A stretch of DNA of 64,000 bases from Microbacterium sp. zg-Y625. Lineage in GTDB: Bacteria; Actinomycetota; Actinomycetes; Actinomycetales; Microbacteriaceae. Location of the stretch: positions 2,790,001 through 2,854,000 of the forward strand of contig NZ_CP126740.1 of assembly GCF_030246925.1 (NCBI RefSeq), in the 5' to 3' direction. Below, piece after piece: positions 54,359-62,538 of this stretch. Every line of letters starts with the position of its first letter. Position 1 is the stretch's first letter. The notes beneath the pieces were generated by a model that did no database searches, was not told the DNA's origin, and worked only from the letters and a program-made list of their open reading frames with translations. Position numbers and translations under genes: made by a program.

Positions 54359-55108
54359 TCACCGGCTCTCCCGGGCGAGCCAGGAGATGAGCTGCTGCCA
54401 CATCGGCCCGTAGCCCTCCCACTGCAGGAAGGATTCGGGCAGCCAGTGCGGGCCCATGTCGCTCGCGAACGCCGCTGAGCGACCGGCGCCGACCTCTCCC
54501 ACCGCCAGCAGCGGGCGGTCGCCGATCCGCGCGAGCACCTGGGACGCCTTCCGGGCTTGCAGCCGGTGATACCCGAGCACGGGGGGCCAGTTCCCTCCCA
54601 GTCCTTGCGTGACCGGGTGGTCGTCGACGGCCGTCGGCACAGCTCCCTCCGGCGTCTCCTCCCGGTCGTCACCGGCCTCCATGACAACCGGGAGGACCTC
54701 CGCGAGCGGAGTGTTCCGATAGTTCGCCTTGGCTTCGATGCCCTGGAAGCTCAGGTATCCCCCCACCATCAGCAGCGCTCCGCCCGACCGCGTCCACTCC
54801 GCCAGCATCTGGAGCCGGTTGGGGGCTGTGCGGCCCTGCGAGAACACCTTCGGCGGGAGCAGGAGGGTGTTGGCGCCGATGTCGCTGAGCACGACGACGT
54901 CCACCTCGGCCAGTCCCGACGCATCGAAGGGGAAGTCCGTGGCTGCAACGTGATTGGGCTGGAACGAGACGGCATGCCCTCCGGCCTGCACGGCCGCGAT
55001 GAAGGAGTCCGCTCCCTCCTCGTACACCGATGTCACGAAGGAGTCGAATCCCTTGGTGTGGATGGAAGTGGTCGACCAGGACTCGCCGGCCAGCAGTATG
55101 CGCGCCAT
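54359..55108 (-). CDS. Glutamine-amidotransferase-like (ThuA/DUF1355-type) protein
   Basis: 249 residues. The Rossmann-like N terminus (ARILLAGESWSTTSIHTKGF) and GGALLMVGGYLSFQG resemble class-I glutamine amidotransferase folds of the ThuA or cytoplasmic DUF1355 type. The canonical Cys-His-Glu triad is not evident: the GG-S-F elbow has Tyr-Leu-Ser rather than Cys. It lies between the RpiB-like and kinase genes (25 bp and 10 bp). Members often sit in sugar-uptake operons, but the function is unknown. Confidence 0.7.
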   Translation of the reverse strand: MARILLAGESWSTTSIHTKGFDSFVTSVYEEGADSFIAAVQAGGHAVSFQPNHVAATDFPFDASGLAEVDVVVLSDIGANTLLLPPKVFSQGRTAPNRLQMLAEWTRSGGALLMVGGYLSFQGIEAKANYRNTPLAEVLPVVMEAGDDREETPEGAVPTAVDDHPVTQGLGGNWPPVLGYHRLQARKASQVLARIGDRPLLAVGEVGAGRSAAFASDMGPHWLPESFLQWEGYGPMWQQLISWLARESR

Positions 55109-55133
55109 GTCGTAATGCCTTTCGCCGTGCCGG

Positions 55134-55697
55134 TCAGTATGCGAGGCCGCGCGGCTGCGCCCCCAGGGGCGCCTCCTGTGCGTCAGGCACCTGGAAGCCG
55201 TTGGCGCGGTAGGCCTCGTAGTCGAACCGCTCGCACTCCTCGTAGCCGATGCGGTGGTACTCCGCGAAACCGTCCCACTCCTCATAACCGTCACCGAAGG
55301 AGTGGTCCAGGAACGCGTCGGCCATCGCCATGCCCAGCCGCGGCCCCACATAGAAGGCGCCCATCGCGAGCAGGTTGCAGTTGTTCGCCGTCGCCGCTCG
55401 CTGAGCGGCGGGCGCGCTCTCAGCGACGGCAGCATGGACGTGAGGGACCTTGCTGGCTGCGACGTGGATACCCATCCCCGTGCCGCAGAACGCCAGCGCC
55501 TTCTCGTACTGGCCCTCGGCGATCTGCGCGCCCAGCATGAACCCGACCCGGTGATACATCGGCACACCGTCCAAGGAGGGCGTGAGGTCCTCGACCGTCC
55601 AGCCTCGCTCCTGGAGGTGAGCCTTCACGGCCTCCTTCAGCGGGAAGCCTGCGAAGTCCGCTCCCACCACGACGTGGCGGTCCTTGGTCAGTTTCAT
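55134..55697 (-). CDS. RpiB/LacA/LacB-family isomerase with changed active site
   Basis: 187 residues, longer than typical RpiB (about 150). The active-site Cys is C71 in FCGTGMGIHVAASKVP, and the anion-hole Asn lies near N106 in ATANNCNLLAMGAF. The usual D-H-A-G motif reads D14-F15-A-G, so the His used with phosphate and ring opening is Phe. A C-terminal acidic/aromatic extension follows residue 145. It may isomerise a non-phosphorylated or unusual sugar. It overlaps the upstream permease gene as ATGA. Confidence 0.8.
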   Translation of the reverse strand: MKLTKDRHVVVGADFAGFPLKEAVKAHLQERGWTVEDLTPSLDGVPMYHRVGFMLGAQIAEGQYEKALAFCGTGMGIHVAASKVPHVHAAVAESAPAAQRAATANNCNLLAMGAFYVGPRLGMAMADAFLDHSFGDGYEEWDGFAEYHRIGYEECERFDYEAYRANGFQVPDAQEAPLGAQPRGLAY

Positions 55698-56734
55698 GCG
55701 TCTTTGCCTTTCCATCGGAAGAATCGATTGAGGTTGCCCTTGCGGTCCCATTGGTTGACGACGATCACCAACAGCAGCACTGCTCCCCAGATGAGGGGCC
55801 GGTAGAAGCTGCTGACCTGCGGGAATGTGTTCAGCAGGGAGGACAGCACCTGCAACACGACGACGGCCAGGACGACTCCGGACAGCCGGCCGGACCCACC
55901 ATTGGGGTTGATGCCGCCCAGCACCACGATCAGGACGGCCAGCAGGGTGTACGTCGAGCCGTAGTCCGCCTTCGCGGAGTTGTAGTTCGCGAGCATCACG
56001 AGTCCCGCGGCCGAAGCGAGCACACCCGAGAGCATGTAGGTCCGGATCGTGAGGCTGGTGGTCTTCAGGCCGCTGAAGGATGCCGCAGTCTCGTTGGACC
56101 CGAGCATGTACAGCTTGGTTCCGAACGCCGTCTTGTACATCAGCAGCCCGACCAGCACTGTCGCGACGACGAAGATGATGAGCGGCATGGGGATCAGGCC
56201 GAAGAGCCTGCTGGCCATCACCTCCCCATACTGCGGCGGCAGGCCGCTGGTGGGCTTCCCCCCGCTGATGATGACCGCGATCCCGGTGAAGAGCTCGAAA
56301 GTACCGAGCGTCACCAGGATCGCAGGGATCCGGACCTTGGCCACCAGGAAGCCGTTGAGCGCGCCGGCGAGCGCGCCCACCAGCAGCGAGAGGCCGATCG
56401 CCGCGACCAGCGCGACGTAGCCCTGTCCGGCGTCGGAACCCACCGGCGCGATCCAGAGCATGAGAGTCGCGCTGCCGATGGCGGTCATGTTGGCCACGCC
56501 CACCACCGAGAGGTCGATGCCTCCGATGACCATGGCGAGCATGACTCCGAGGGCCATCAGACCGAATTCCGGGAACTGGATCGCCATGGACTGCCACGTG
56601 GGCAGGCTGAAGAAATTCTCCGTCTTGACCAGGGCGAAGAAGGCGAGCAGGACGACCAGCACGGCGGCCAGGCGCATCACATGAGGATCGCCCGTCACCC
56701 GCCGCTGGGGCCGGGATGTCATAGTGGCGGTCAT
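55694..56734 (-). CDS. CUT2-type sugar ABC transporter permease (second)
   Basis: 346 residues with about nine or ten membrane helices starting near VMRLAAVLVVLLAFFALV. LGSNETAASFSGLKT is the RbsC-type ATPase-contact loop, and NPNGGSGRLSG is another family mark. ATG 56734 follows TGAGAGGAAG. It pairs with the permease at 56748 to form the heterodimeric channel. The stop overlaps the RpiB-like start as ATGA, tying uptake to that enzyme. Confidence 0.9.
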   Translation of the reverse strand: MTATMTSRPQRRVTGDPHVMRLAAVLVVLLAFFALVKTENFFSLPTWQSMAIQFPEFGLMALGVMLAMVIGGIDLSVVGVANMTAIGSATLMLWIAPVGSDAGQGYVALVAAIGLSLLVGALAGALNGFLVAKVRIPAILVTLGTFELFTGIAVIISGGKPTSGLPPQYGEVMASRLFGLIPMPLIIFVVATVLVGLLMYKTAFGTKLYMLGSNETAASFSGLKTTSLTIRTYMLSGVLASAAGLVMLANYNSAKADYGSTYTLLAVLIVVLGGINPNGGSGRLSGVVLAVVVLQVLSSLLNTFPQVSSFYRPLIWGAVLLLVIVVNQWDRKGNLNRFFRWKGKDA

Positions 56735-56747
56735 TGCGGTCTTCCTC

Positions 56748-57758
56748 TCAGGCGAACGCGACGGTGCGCTTGCGCACACGGGTGAGCTGAATTGCGGAGA
56801 TCGCGGTTCCCACGATGATCAGAACGCCGAGCGCGAAGCCCTGCCAGAACGTCGGGATGCCGACCAGAATCATGCTGTTCTGCACGATCACGATCAGCAG
56901 CGTGCCCAGCATCGCGCCGGTGAGCGTCCCCGTGCCTCCCGTGATCGCCGCGCCGCCCAGGACCACCGCGGCGATGACCATCAGCTCCATGCCGAGCAGA
57001 TTGGTCGGATGCATCTGGTCCATCATGCTGGTGCGGACCAGTCCCGCCAGGCTGGCGATGACGCCGACGATGACGTACAGCCAGAACTTGGTGGCGCGCA
57101 CGTTGAAGCCGGCCCGGGCAGCAGAACTCTCGTCGCCGCCGAGGGCATACACACCCCGACCGAATGTCGTGTAGCGCAGCAGCACGAACGCCGCGACGAG
57201 CACCCCCACCAGGATCAGGAATGCCACGGGCATGTTGGAGGTGAGCCCCGAATCGGGGTTGGTGGCTACGAACAGCGTCGCTCGACCGAACTCGCTCATA
57301 CCGGCGGGGATGGTGGGGATCTGCACGGAGCCCAGCGCCCCCTGCATGAATCCTGAGAACACGTTCGCAGTGCCGAGGGTGATGATCAGGACGGGGACGG
57401 CGAATCGGGCGGTGAACAGGCCGTTGAACGCCCCGAGGAGTGCCCCGAACACCACCACGAGAGCCAGCGGCACCCAGATGCTCCCGCCGTAGCCGGCATC
57501 CACCAGGAGACGGGTGGTCGCGTACACCGACAGCGAAGCCAGCGCGGGAAAGGAGACGTCGATGCCTCCGGAGACGAGCACCATGAATGCGCCGACGGCG
57601 AAGATCCCGGGGACGATCATGGCGTTAGCGATGTCGACCAGGTTGTTCGCGGTGAAGAACTGACCGCTCCTGGCCTGGATGACGACGCTGAGCACGACGA
57701 TCACCAGGAGCAGATAGAACTCGTTGGATTTCAGGAGTTTCCGGCTCGTTGCCTTCAT
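56748..57758 (-). CDS. CUT2-type sugar ABC transporter permease (first)
   Basis: 336 residues with about nine membrane helices; VLVSGGIDVSFPALASLS and LGGDESSAARAGFNV are RbsC/RhaP-type motifs. It forms the membrane channel with the second permease and receives sugar from the binding protein at 59356. The gene starts 1 bp after the stop of the ATPase gene, so it is translationally linked. Confidence 0.9.
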   Translation of the reverse strand: MKATSRKLLKSNEFYLLLVIVVLSVVIQARSGQFFTANNLVDIANAMIVPGIFAVGAFMVLVSGGIDVSFPALASLSVYATTRLLVDAGYGGSIWVPLALVVVFGALLGAFNGLFTARFAVPVLIITLGTANVFSGFMQGALGSVQIPTIPAGMSEFGRATLFVATNPDSGLTSNMPVAFLILVGVLVAAFVLLRYTTFGRGVYALGGDESSAARAGFNVRATKFWLYVIVGVIASLAGLVRTSMMDQMHPTNLLGMELMVIAAVVLGGAAITGGTGTLTGAMLGTLLIVIVQNSMILVGIPTFWQGFALGVLIIVGTAISAIQLTRVRKRTVAFA

Positions 57759-57759
57759 C

Positions 57760-59274
57760 TCAGTGCTCCTCTTGCTGAAGGGTCGCGTCCTGGGTCATGA
57801 GCGCGGTGAGCTCCGCGTCATTGGTCGCGGCGGGGTCGATCTCGGCGACGATGCGGCCGGCGTTCATCACGAGCACACGGCTGCAGTTGTGGAGGACTTC
57901 CGGGATGTCGTCGGAGATGATGATGACGGCCAGCCCTTCCGCGGCCAGCTCTCGCAGCACTCGGTGGATGTCGTGCTTGGAGCCGATGTCCACCCCGACG
58001 GTCGGCCCGTTGAGGATGAGGACGCGCGGCTTCGTCGCCAGCCACTTCGCCAGCACGATGCGCTGCTGGTTCCCGCCCGAGAGGGTGCTCGCTGCGTTCT
58101 CCGGGTTGGGCGTGGCGATCCGCAGGTCCTCGATCCACCGCTGCGCCTCGGCTCGCGCTCGGCGCTGGTCGAAGACCCCCCACTTCGATACGAAAGCGTC
58201 GATCTCGGAGATGACGATGTTGGAGCCGATGGAGCGCTCGAGGAACAGCCCCTCCGTGAGGCGGTCCTCCGGGACGTACCCGATTCCGTGCCCGATCGCG
58301 TCGCGCACCCCATGGAGGTGCACTGGCGCGCCGTCGATGTGGATCGCACCGGCATCCGGTTGCAGCGCACCGAAGAGGGCCAGCGCGAGTTCGGTCCGCC
58401 CGGAGCCCAGCAGCCCCGTGATCCCGAGGATCTCTCCCGGGCGCAAGGTCAGGTCGACCCCGGTGAAGCCGCCCTCGAGAGTGAGGCCGATCGTCTCCAG
58501 CACGGGCTCTGCGGTCCGTGTCTCGGCGAGGAACCGGGTCTCCTCGAACTCGCGGCCGGTCATGTACGCCGAGAAGCTCCGGTGGTCCAGTTCCTCAGGC
58601 AGGCAGGTGATGACGTGCTTTCCGTTGCGGATGATGGTGAACCGCTCGCAGATCTCGAAAACCTCTTCCAGCTTGTGACTGACGAAGAGGGTGGCGATGC
58701 CGCGCGATTTGAGGTCGAGGATGATGCGGAACAGCGCCGCGACCTCGCGGCGCGTCAGAGCTGTCGTCGGCTCGTCCATGATGATCAGTCGCGCGTCGCT
58801 CATGAGGGCACGGGCGATCGCGATGAGCTGCTTCTGGGCGACCGGCAGCCGCTCCACCTTCTCGTCAAGATCGATCTGGACGTCGATCTTCGCCAGCGCG
58901 TCCGCGGCGATCCGCCGCATGCGCCGCCAGTTCACGAACGTGCGCCTTTCGGCCAGCTCGCTCGTCAGCGCGAGGTTCTCCATCACGGACAGGTTCGGGA
59001 ACACCGAGAAGTCCTGGTAGATGACCTGCACGCCGTTGGCGATCGCGTCCATGGGGCTCAGCTGCGTGAACTCGCGGCCGTTGAGCTCGATCACGCCGGC
59101 ATCGGGTGAGTGCACGCCGGAGATGACCTTGATGAGCGTCGACTTGCCGCTGCCGTTCTCCCCGGCGAGGCAGTGGATCTCCCCCGGCGCGATCTCGATC
59201 GAGATGTCGGTGAGGGCCTGCACTCCGGCGAAGGCCTTGCTGACGCCGCGTACCGCGATGACGTTGTCCACCAT
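57760..59274 (-). CDS. CUT2-type sugar ABC transporter ATP-binding protein (two ATPase domains)
   Basis: 504 residues with two tandem ATPase domains, as in RbsA/MglA. The first has Walker A GENGSGKSTLIK, an atypical signature (VAQKQLIAIARAL) and Walker B LIIMDEPT. The second has a degenerate Walker A (GLLGSGRTELALAL) but a good LSGGNQQRI signature. It energises uptake by the two permeases. A stem-loop separates it from the binding-protein gene. Confidence 0.92.
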   Translation of the reverse strand: MVDNVIAVRGVSKAFAGVQALTDISIEIAPGEIHCLAGENGSGKSTLIKVISGVHSPDAGVIELNGREFTQLSPMDAIANGVQVIYQDFSVFPNLSVMENLALTSELAERRTFVNWRRMRRIAADALAKIDVQIDLDEKVERLPVAQKQLIAIARALMSDARLIIMDEPTTALTRREVAALFRIILDLKSRGIATLFVSHKLEEVFEICERFTIIRNGKHVITCLPEELDHRSFSAYMTGREFEETRFLAETRTAEPVLETIGLTLEGGFTGVDLTLRPGEILGITGLLGSGRTELALALFGALQPDAGAIHIDGAPVHLHGVRDAIGHGIGYVPEDRLTEGLFLERSIGSNIVISEIDAFVSKWGVFDQRRARAEAQRWIEDLRIATPNPENAASTLSGGNQQRIVLAKWLATKPRVLILNGPTVGVDIGSKHDIHRVLRELAAEGLAVIIISDDIPEVLHNCSRVLVMNAGRIVAEIDPAATNDAELTALMTQDATLQQEEH

Positions 59275-59315
59275 CGACGCGTCCTTTCGTTTGTCATGGG
59301 CAACCGGTGCCCGGT

Positions 59316-59344
59316 CCGGGGCAGGGTCGGACGCCCTGCCCCGG
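59316..59344 (-). terminator. Intercistronic stem-loop after the binding-protein gene
   Basis: CCGGGGCAGGG (59316-59326) pairs perfectly with CCCTGCCCCGG (59334-59344) around a 7-nt loop. It sits between the binding-protein and ATPase genes, where such hairpins usually allow partial termination or protect the upstream mRNA, giving more binding protein than transporter. Confidence 0.75.
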
Positions 59345-59355
59345 TGAGGGACGGC

Positions 59356-60402
59356 TCAGAATCCGTAGTCGTCCACGTTGTCCTGATTGATGACAACCCA
59401 GCCGTTGCCTTCGAGCACCTTGTCGCTGCCCTCGGCGAAGCGCATGTCTTCGTAACCGGCAACGCCGAGGTCGACCCCGTCGGCGATCTCCTCGCCGTCG
59501 AGGATCATCTTGGCGAGAGACGCCATTGCGTAGCCGGCATCGGCGGGGTCCCACAGCGTGAGGCTCTTGACCAGCCCTTTCTGGAGGATCGCCTTGTTGG
59601 CGGCGGGCATGCCGGTGCCGGTGACGAACACCTTGCCGGTAAGGCCGAGCTCCTCGATCGCGCGTGCGACGCCGGGGGCATCGAAGGAGGAGGTACCGAC
59701 GAAGCCGGAGATCTCGGGGTACTTCTTGAGCATCTCCTTCGCCACCTGGTAGGCAACTTCTCCGTCGTCCTGCGACTCCACCCGCGGCTCGGCTTCGAGA
59801 AGGGTCATACCGGGGTACTCCGCGAGCTGCCGGGCCACTGCACCGTCCGCCCATTCGTTGTGGGAGGCGTTGGTGACGTGGCCCACCATCGTCGTGTAGA
59901 CGCCTTCTTCGCCCATGGCCTCGGCAAGGTTGTCCATGATGAACCCGCCGTAGTCGCTGTTGTTGAACGCCTCGATGTCGTACATCGTGTTCTGCTGACT
60001 GGCGCCCTCGTGGGTGACGACGACGATGCCGGCGTCGATGGCCTGCTTGAGGACGGTCTCGAGCGCCCCAGGGTCGACCGGGACGACGCCGATCGCATCC
60101 ACGCCCTGCGCGATGAGGTCCTGGATCACCTGCGCCTGCATCGTGGCATCGGTTTCTGCGGGGCCCTTCTGATAGACGTCGAGGCCCGTGTCCGCGGCGA
60201 ATCGCTTGACACCCTCGTCCATGCGGACGAACCACGGGTTGGTCGCATCCTTGGGAACGATCGCGATCGTGTAGTCGCCGTCTCCCGCGTCTCCCGCACC
60301 CGCGTCGGGCGAGCCGCTGCCGCCCGGGGTGCACGCCGCCAGACCGAGTGTCAGGACTGCGGCCAAGCCGAGAGCCAGGCCGGCAAAGCGTCGTTGCTTC
60401 AT
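59356..60402 (-). CDS. CUT2-type sugar-binding lipoprotein
   Basis: 348 residues. A lipoprotein signal ends in LAAC (LTLGLAACTPGG), followed by an acidic linker and a periplasmic-binding domain of the RbsB/RhaS class: IVPKDATNPWFVRMDEGVKR at the N terminus, VTHEGASQQN and TGTGMPAANKAI later. The lipid anchor places it on the outer face of the membrane. It defines the substrate of the operon, probably an L-deoxysugar or other monosaccharide; I cannot name it. Strong operators lie upstream. Confidence 0.9.
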   Translation of the reverse strand: MKQRRFAGLALGLAAVLTLGLAACTPGGSGSPDAGAGDAGDGDYTIAIVPKDATNPWFVRMDEGVKRFAADTGLDVYQKGPAETDATMQAQVIQDLIAQGVDAIGVVPVDPGALETVLKQAIDAGIVVVTHEGASQQNTMYDIEAFNNSDYGGFIMDNLAEAMGEEGVYTTMVGHVTNASHNEWADGAVARQLAEYPGMTLLEAEPRVESQDDGEVAYQVAKEMLKKYPEISGFVGTSSFDAPGVARAIEELGLTGKVFVTGTGMPAANKAILQKGLVKSLTLWDPADAGYAMASLAKMILDGEEIADGVDLGVAGYEDMRFAEGSDKVLEGNGWVVINQDNVDDYGF

Positions 60403-60481
60403 GTTGTTCTCCTTGATGCCTCTGCGGGTCGCGTGAGCGCGCGGGGCCGGAGCCGGAGTGCGCCATTGCGTGTGTAAGGTT

Positions 60482-60539
60482 TGAAGCGCTTCATTCTCTG
60501 AAGCGCTTCAAAAGTACACAGACCGCCGAGCGCCCGCAA
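60482..60539 (-). promoter_or_regulatory. Transporter promoter TTGCGG-N17-TACTTT with two TGAAGCGCTTCA operators
   Basis: On the minus strand -35 TTGCGG (60534-60539), a 17-bp spacer and -10 TACTTT (60511-60516) lead straight into a perfect 12-bp palindrome (60499-60510). A second identical palindrome lies at 60482-60493, with centres 17 bp apart. Cooperative LacI-type repression is likely; the divergent LacI gene at 60605 is the natural regulator. Confidence 0.88.
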
Positions 60540-60604
60540 CTCGCAACAGAAGGTCCCGCGACCTAGAGTGAGCGAGTCGAGGCTGAGGCCGGGAGGAACT
60601 CCAC

Positions 60605-61648
60605 GTGAGCAAGGCAGACCTGCCGCCCCATGACCCCGTGCGCCTCCGGGACGTGGCCGAACGCGCAGCCGTGTCGACAGGGACGGTATCCAACACCATC
60701 AACCACCCCGAGCGCGTCCATCCCCGCACGCGCGCGGTCGTGCTCGATGCGATCGAGGCGCTCGGATTCGTGCCGAACCAGCAGGCTCGGGTGCTGACCG
60801 GTGCAGCCAGCAACATCATCGGGCTCGTGGTGCTCGACGTGGAGAGCCCCTTCTACATGGAGACGGCGCATGCGATTGAACGCGCCGTGCGCGAGTCCGG
60901 TCACGTCGTGATGCTGTGCAACTCCGAAGGAGAGCCGGTCCGGGAATCGGAACTGCTGACGATGCTCGCCGCCCAGCGGGTGCGTGGCGTGCTGCTGGCT
61001 CCGGCCGCGGCCGAGATCGGCGCGACCTGGCACCGGCGGCTTCCGCAGAACCTCCCCGTCGTGCTGCTGGACTTTCCCGGCGGGCCGAAGCAGTGCTCCG
61101 TGGCCGTCGACAACGTCGCCGGCGGAAGGCTGGGAGTACGCCATCTACTCGATCTCGGCCACGAGCGGATCGCGTTCGTCGGCGGATCCCCCTCGCTGCG
61201 TCAGTTCGCCCAACGGTCCAGCGGTGCGCGGGAAGAACTCGCCGCTGCAGGGCTGGACCCACGCAGGGCTCTCGTCGAGGTGAGCACGTCGGGGCTCGGT
61301 ATCCGCGACGGGCAACGCGCCGTCGAGCTCCTTCTGCAGTCCGACCTGCCAGACGCGATCTTCTGCGGCAACGACATGCTGGCGTTCGGCGTGTACCGCG
61401 GGCTCGCCGCGGCCGGCATCCGCGTGCCAGAAGACATCGCACTGGTTGGCTACGACGACATTGATTTCGCGAAGGATTGGATCGTCCCCCTCACCTCTGT
61501 GCGACAGCCGATCGACGAGCTCGGTCGGCGGGCGGCACAGCTGCTGATCGAGCATTCGTCGCGAGACGAGGCGCACGAGCACCGCCAGCTGACCCTCCAG
61601 CCCGAGCTCGTCGTACGCAGATCAAGCGATCGGCGAGCAACGGACTGA
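60605..61648 (+). CDS. LacI-family regulator of the minus-strand sugar operon
   Basis: 347 residues. The HTH reads LRDVAERAAVSTGTVSNTINHPE, sharing the GTVSN recognition helix with the regulator at 48530; the effector domain has IFCGNDMLAFG and IALVGYDDIDFAKDWIVPLTS. GTG 60605 follows GGAGG at 60593-60597. It is divergent from the ABC transporter operon with paired TGAAGCGCTTCA operators between, so it probably represses that operon and itself. Confidence 0.92.
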   Translation: MSKADLPPHDPVRLRDVAERAAVSTGTVSNTINHPERVHPRTRAVVLDAIEALGFVPNQQARVLTGAASNIIGLVVLDVESPFYMETAHAIERAVRESGHVVMLCNSEGEPVRESELLTMLAAQRVRGVLLAPAAAEIGATWHRRLPQNLPVVLLDFPGGPKQCSVAVDNVAGGRLGVRHLLDLGHERIAFVGGSPSLRQFAQRSSGAREELAAAGLDPRRALVEVSTSGLGIRDGQRAVELLLQSDLPDAIFCGNDMLAFGVYRGLAAAGIRVPEDIALVGYDDIDFAKDWIVPLTSVRQPIDELGRRAAQLLIEHSSRDEAHEHRQLTLQPELVVRRSSDRRATD

Positions 61649-61684
61649 TCCCGCGCCACATGCCGTTAGCCTGGATCTAACATC

Positions 61685-61693
61685 AACGAACAT
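61685..61693 (+). promoter_or_regulatory. AACGAACAT element upstream of the DeoR gene
   Basis: The 9-mer AACGAACAT also occurs just before the bifunctional aldolase start (62515-62523). It is a candidate binding site for the DeoR-family protein encoded between the two copies. Confidence 0.4.
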
Positions 61694-61711
61694 CGAGCCA
61701 GCGAGGACGTG

Positions 61712-62470
61712 ATGGCGAGAACGAGCACATTGCGGGGCGAGGAGCGCCGTCACGCCATCATCGAGCGGGTGAACCGGGACGGCTCAGCCGGTCTGGACGA
61801 GTTGGCGGACGAGCTGCGAGTGTCGTCGATGACGGTGCGACGCGACCTCGACGATCTCGAGGCCGACGGACTGCTGCGGCGGGTCCGCGGTGGCGCCGTC
61901 GCGCTGAACGGCCCGCGTCAGTTCGGCGAGCGCCGGGCGGTCCGCACGCGCGCGAAGCAGGTCATCGCAGCGAAGGCCGCGGCCTTTCTCCCCACGTCGG
62001 GCGCCATCGCCCTGGACGCCTCCAGCACCGTCGGCACGCTCGCCGCGATGCTCGCGGCACACGCCGGACTCGTCGTTGCAACCAACTCTTACGAGAATTT
62101 CACGACTGCCAATGCGAGCGATGTCAGAGCGGTGCTGATCGGCGGGGAGCTGGATGACGCCACGGGCAGCTTCGTCGGCAAGGTCGCCTGCGACGCGGCG
62201 TCGTCGATGCTCTATCGGAGATTCTTCACCTCCGCCGCCGCCTTGGATCCTCGCCAGGGCAGCTCCGAGGCGTCGCTGGCAGAGAGCCAGGTCAAGCGCG
62301 CCTTTGCCGAACGCAGCCAGCACGTCGTGCTCTGCGTGGATTCCTCCAAGCTCGGCGGCGTCGCAGTGTCCGCAGCCTTCCGACTGCACGAGGTGGAAGC
62401 ACTCATCACGGAGCTCAGCCCAGAGGACCCGCGCTTAGACGCCTACCGCGAGGCGACCGACGTCCGCTGA
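61712..62470 (+). CDS. DeoR/GlpR-family regulator
   Basis: 252 residues. The N-terminal HTH reads GLDELADELRVSSMTVRRDLDDL with wing GLLRRVRGGAV, followed by the DeoR sugar-phosphate sensor domain (IALDASSTVGTLAAML and VLIGGELDDATGSFVG). It precedes the bifunctional aldolase gene by 68 bp on the same strand. DeoR-type proteins serve as rhamnose regulators in several bacteria. ATG 61712 was chosen over GTG 61709 because the AGGA site at about 61703 fits. It likely senses rhamnulose-1-phosphate or a related phosphate. Confidence 0.88.
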   Translation: MARTSTLRGEERRHAIIERVNRDGSAGLDELADELRVSSMTVRRDLDDLEADGLLRRVRGGAVALNGPRQFGERRAVRTRAKQVIAAKAAAFLPTSGAIALDASSTVGTLAAMLAAHAGLVVATNSYENFTTANASDVRAVLIGGELDDATGSFVGKVACDAASSMLYRRFFTSAAALDPRQGSSEASLAESQVKRAFAERSQHVVLCVDSSKLGGVAVSAAFRLHEVEALITELSPEDPRLDAYREATDVR

Positions 62471-62514
62471 GGCCGTCGCTTGTGCTTGAAGTTATTTCTT
62501 GTCAAAATCACAGA

Positions 62515-62523
62515 AACGAACAT
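62515..62523 (+). promoter_or_regulatory. AACGAACAT element upstream of rhaEW
   Basis: It lies in an AT-rich stretch (62487-62523), unusual for this DNA, 16 nt before the ATG. GTTATTTCT at 62491-62499 is a partial inverted match of AGAAACGAAC, giving an imperfect palindrome. Confidence 0.4.
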
Positions 62524-62538
62524 GAACCAGGAAGCCCT

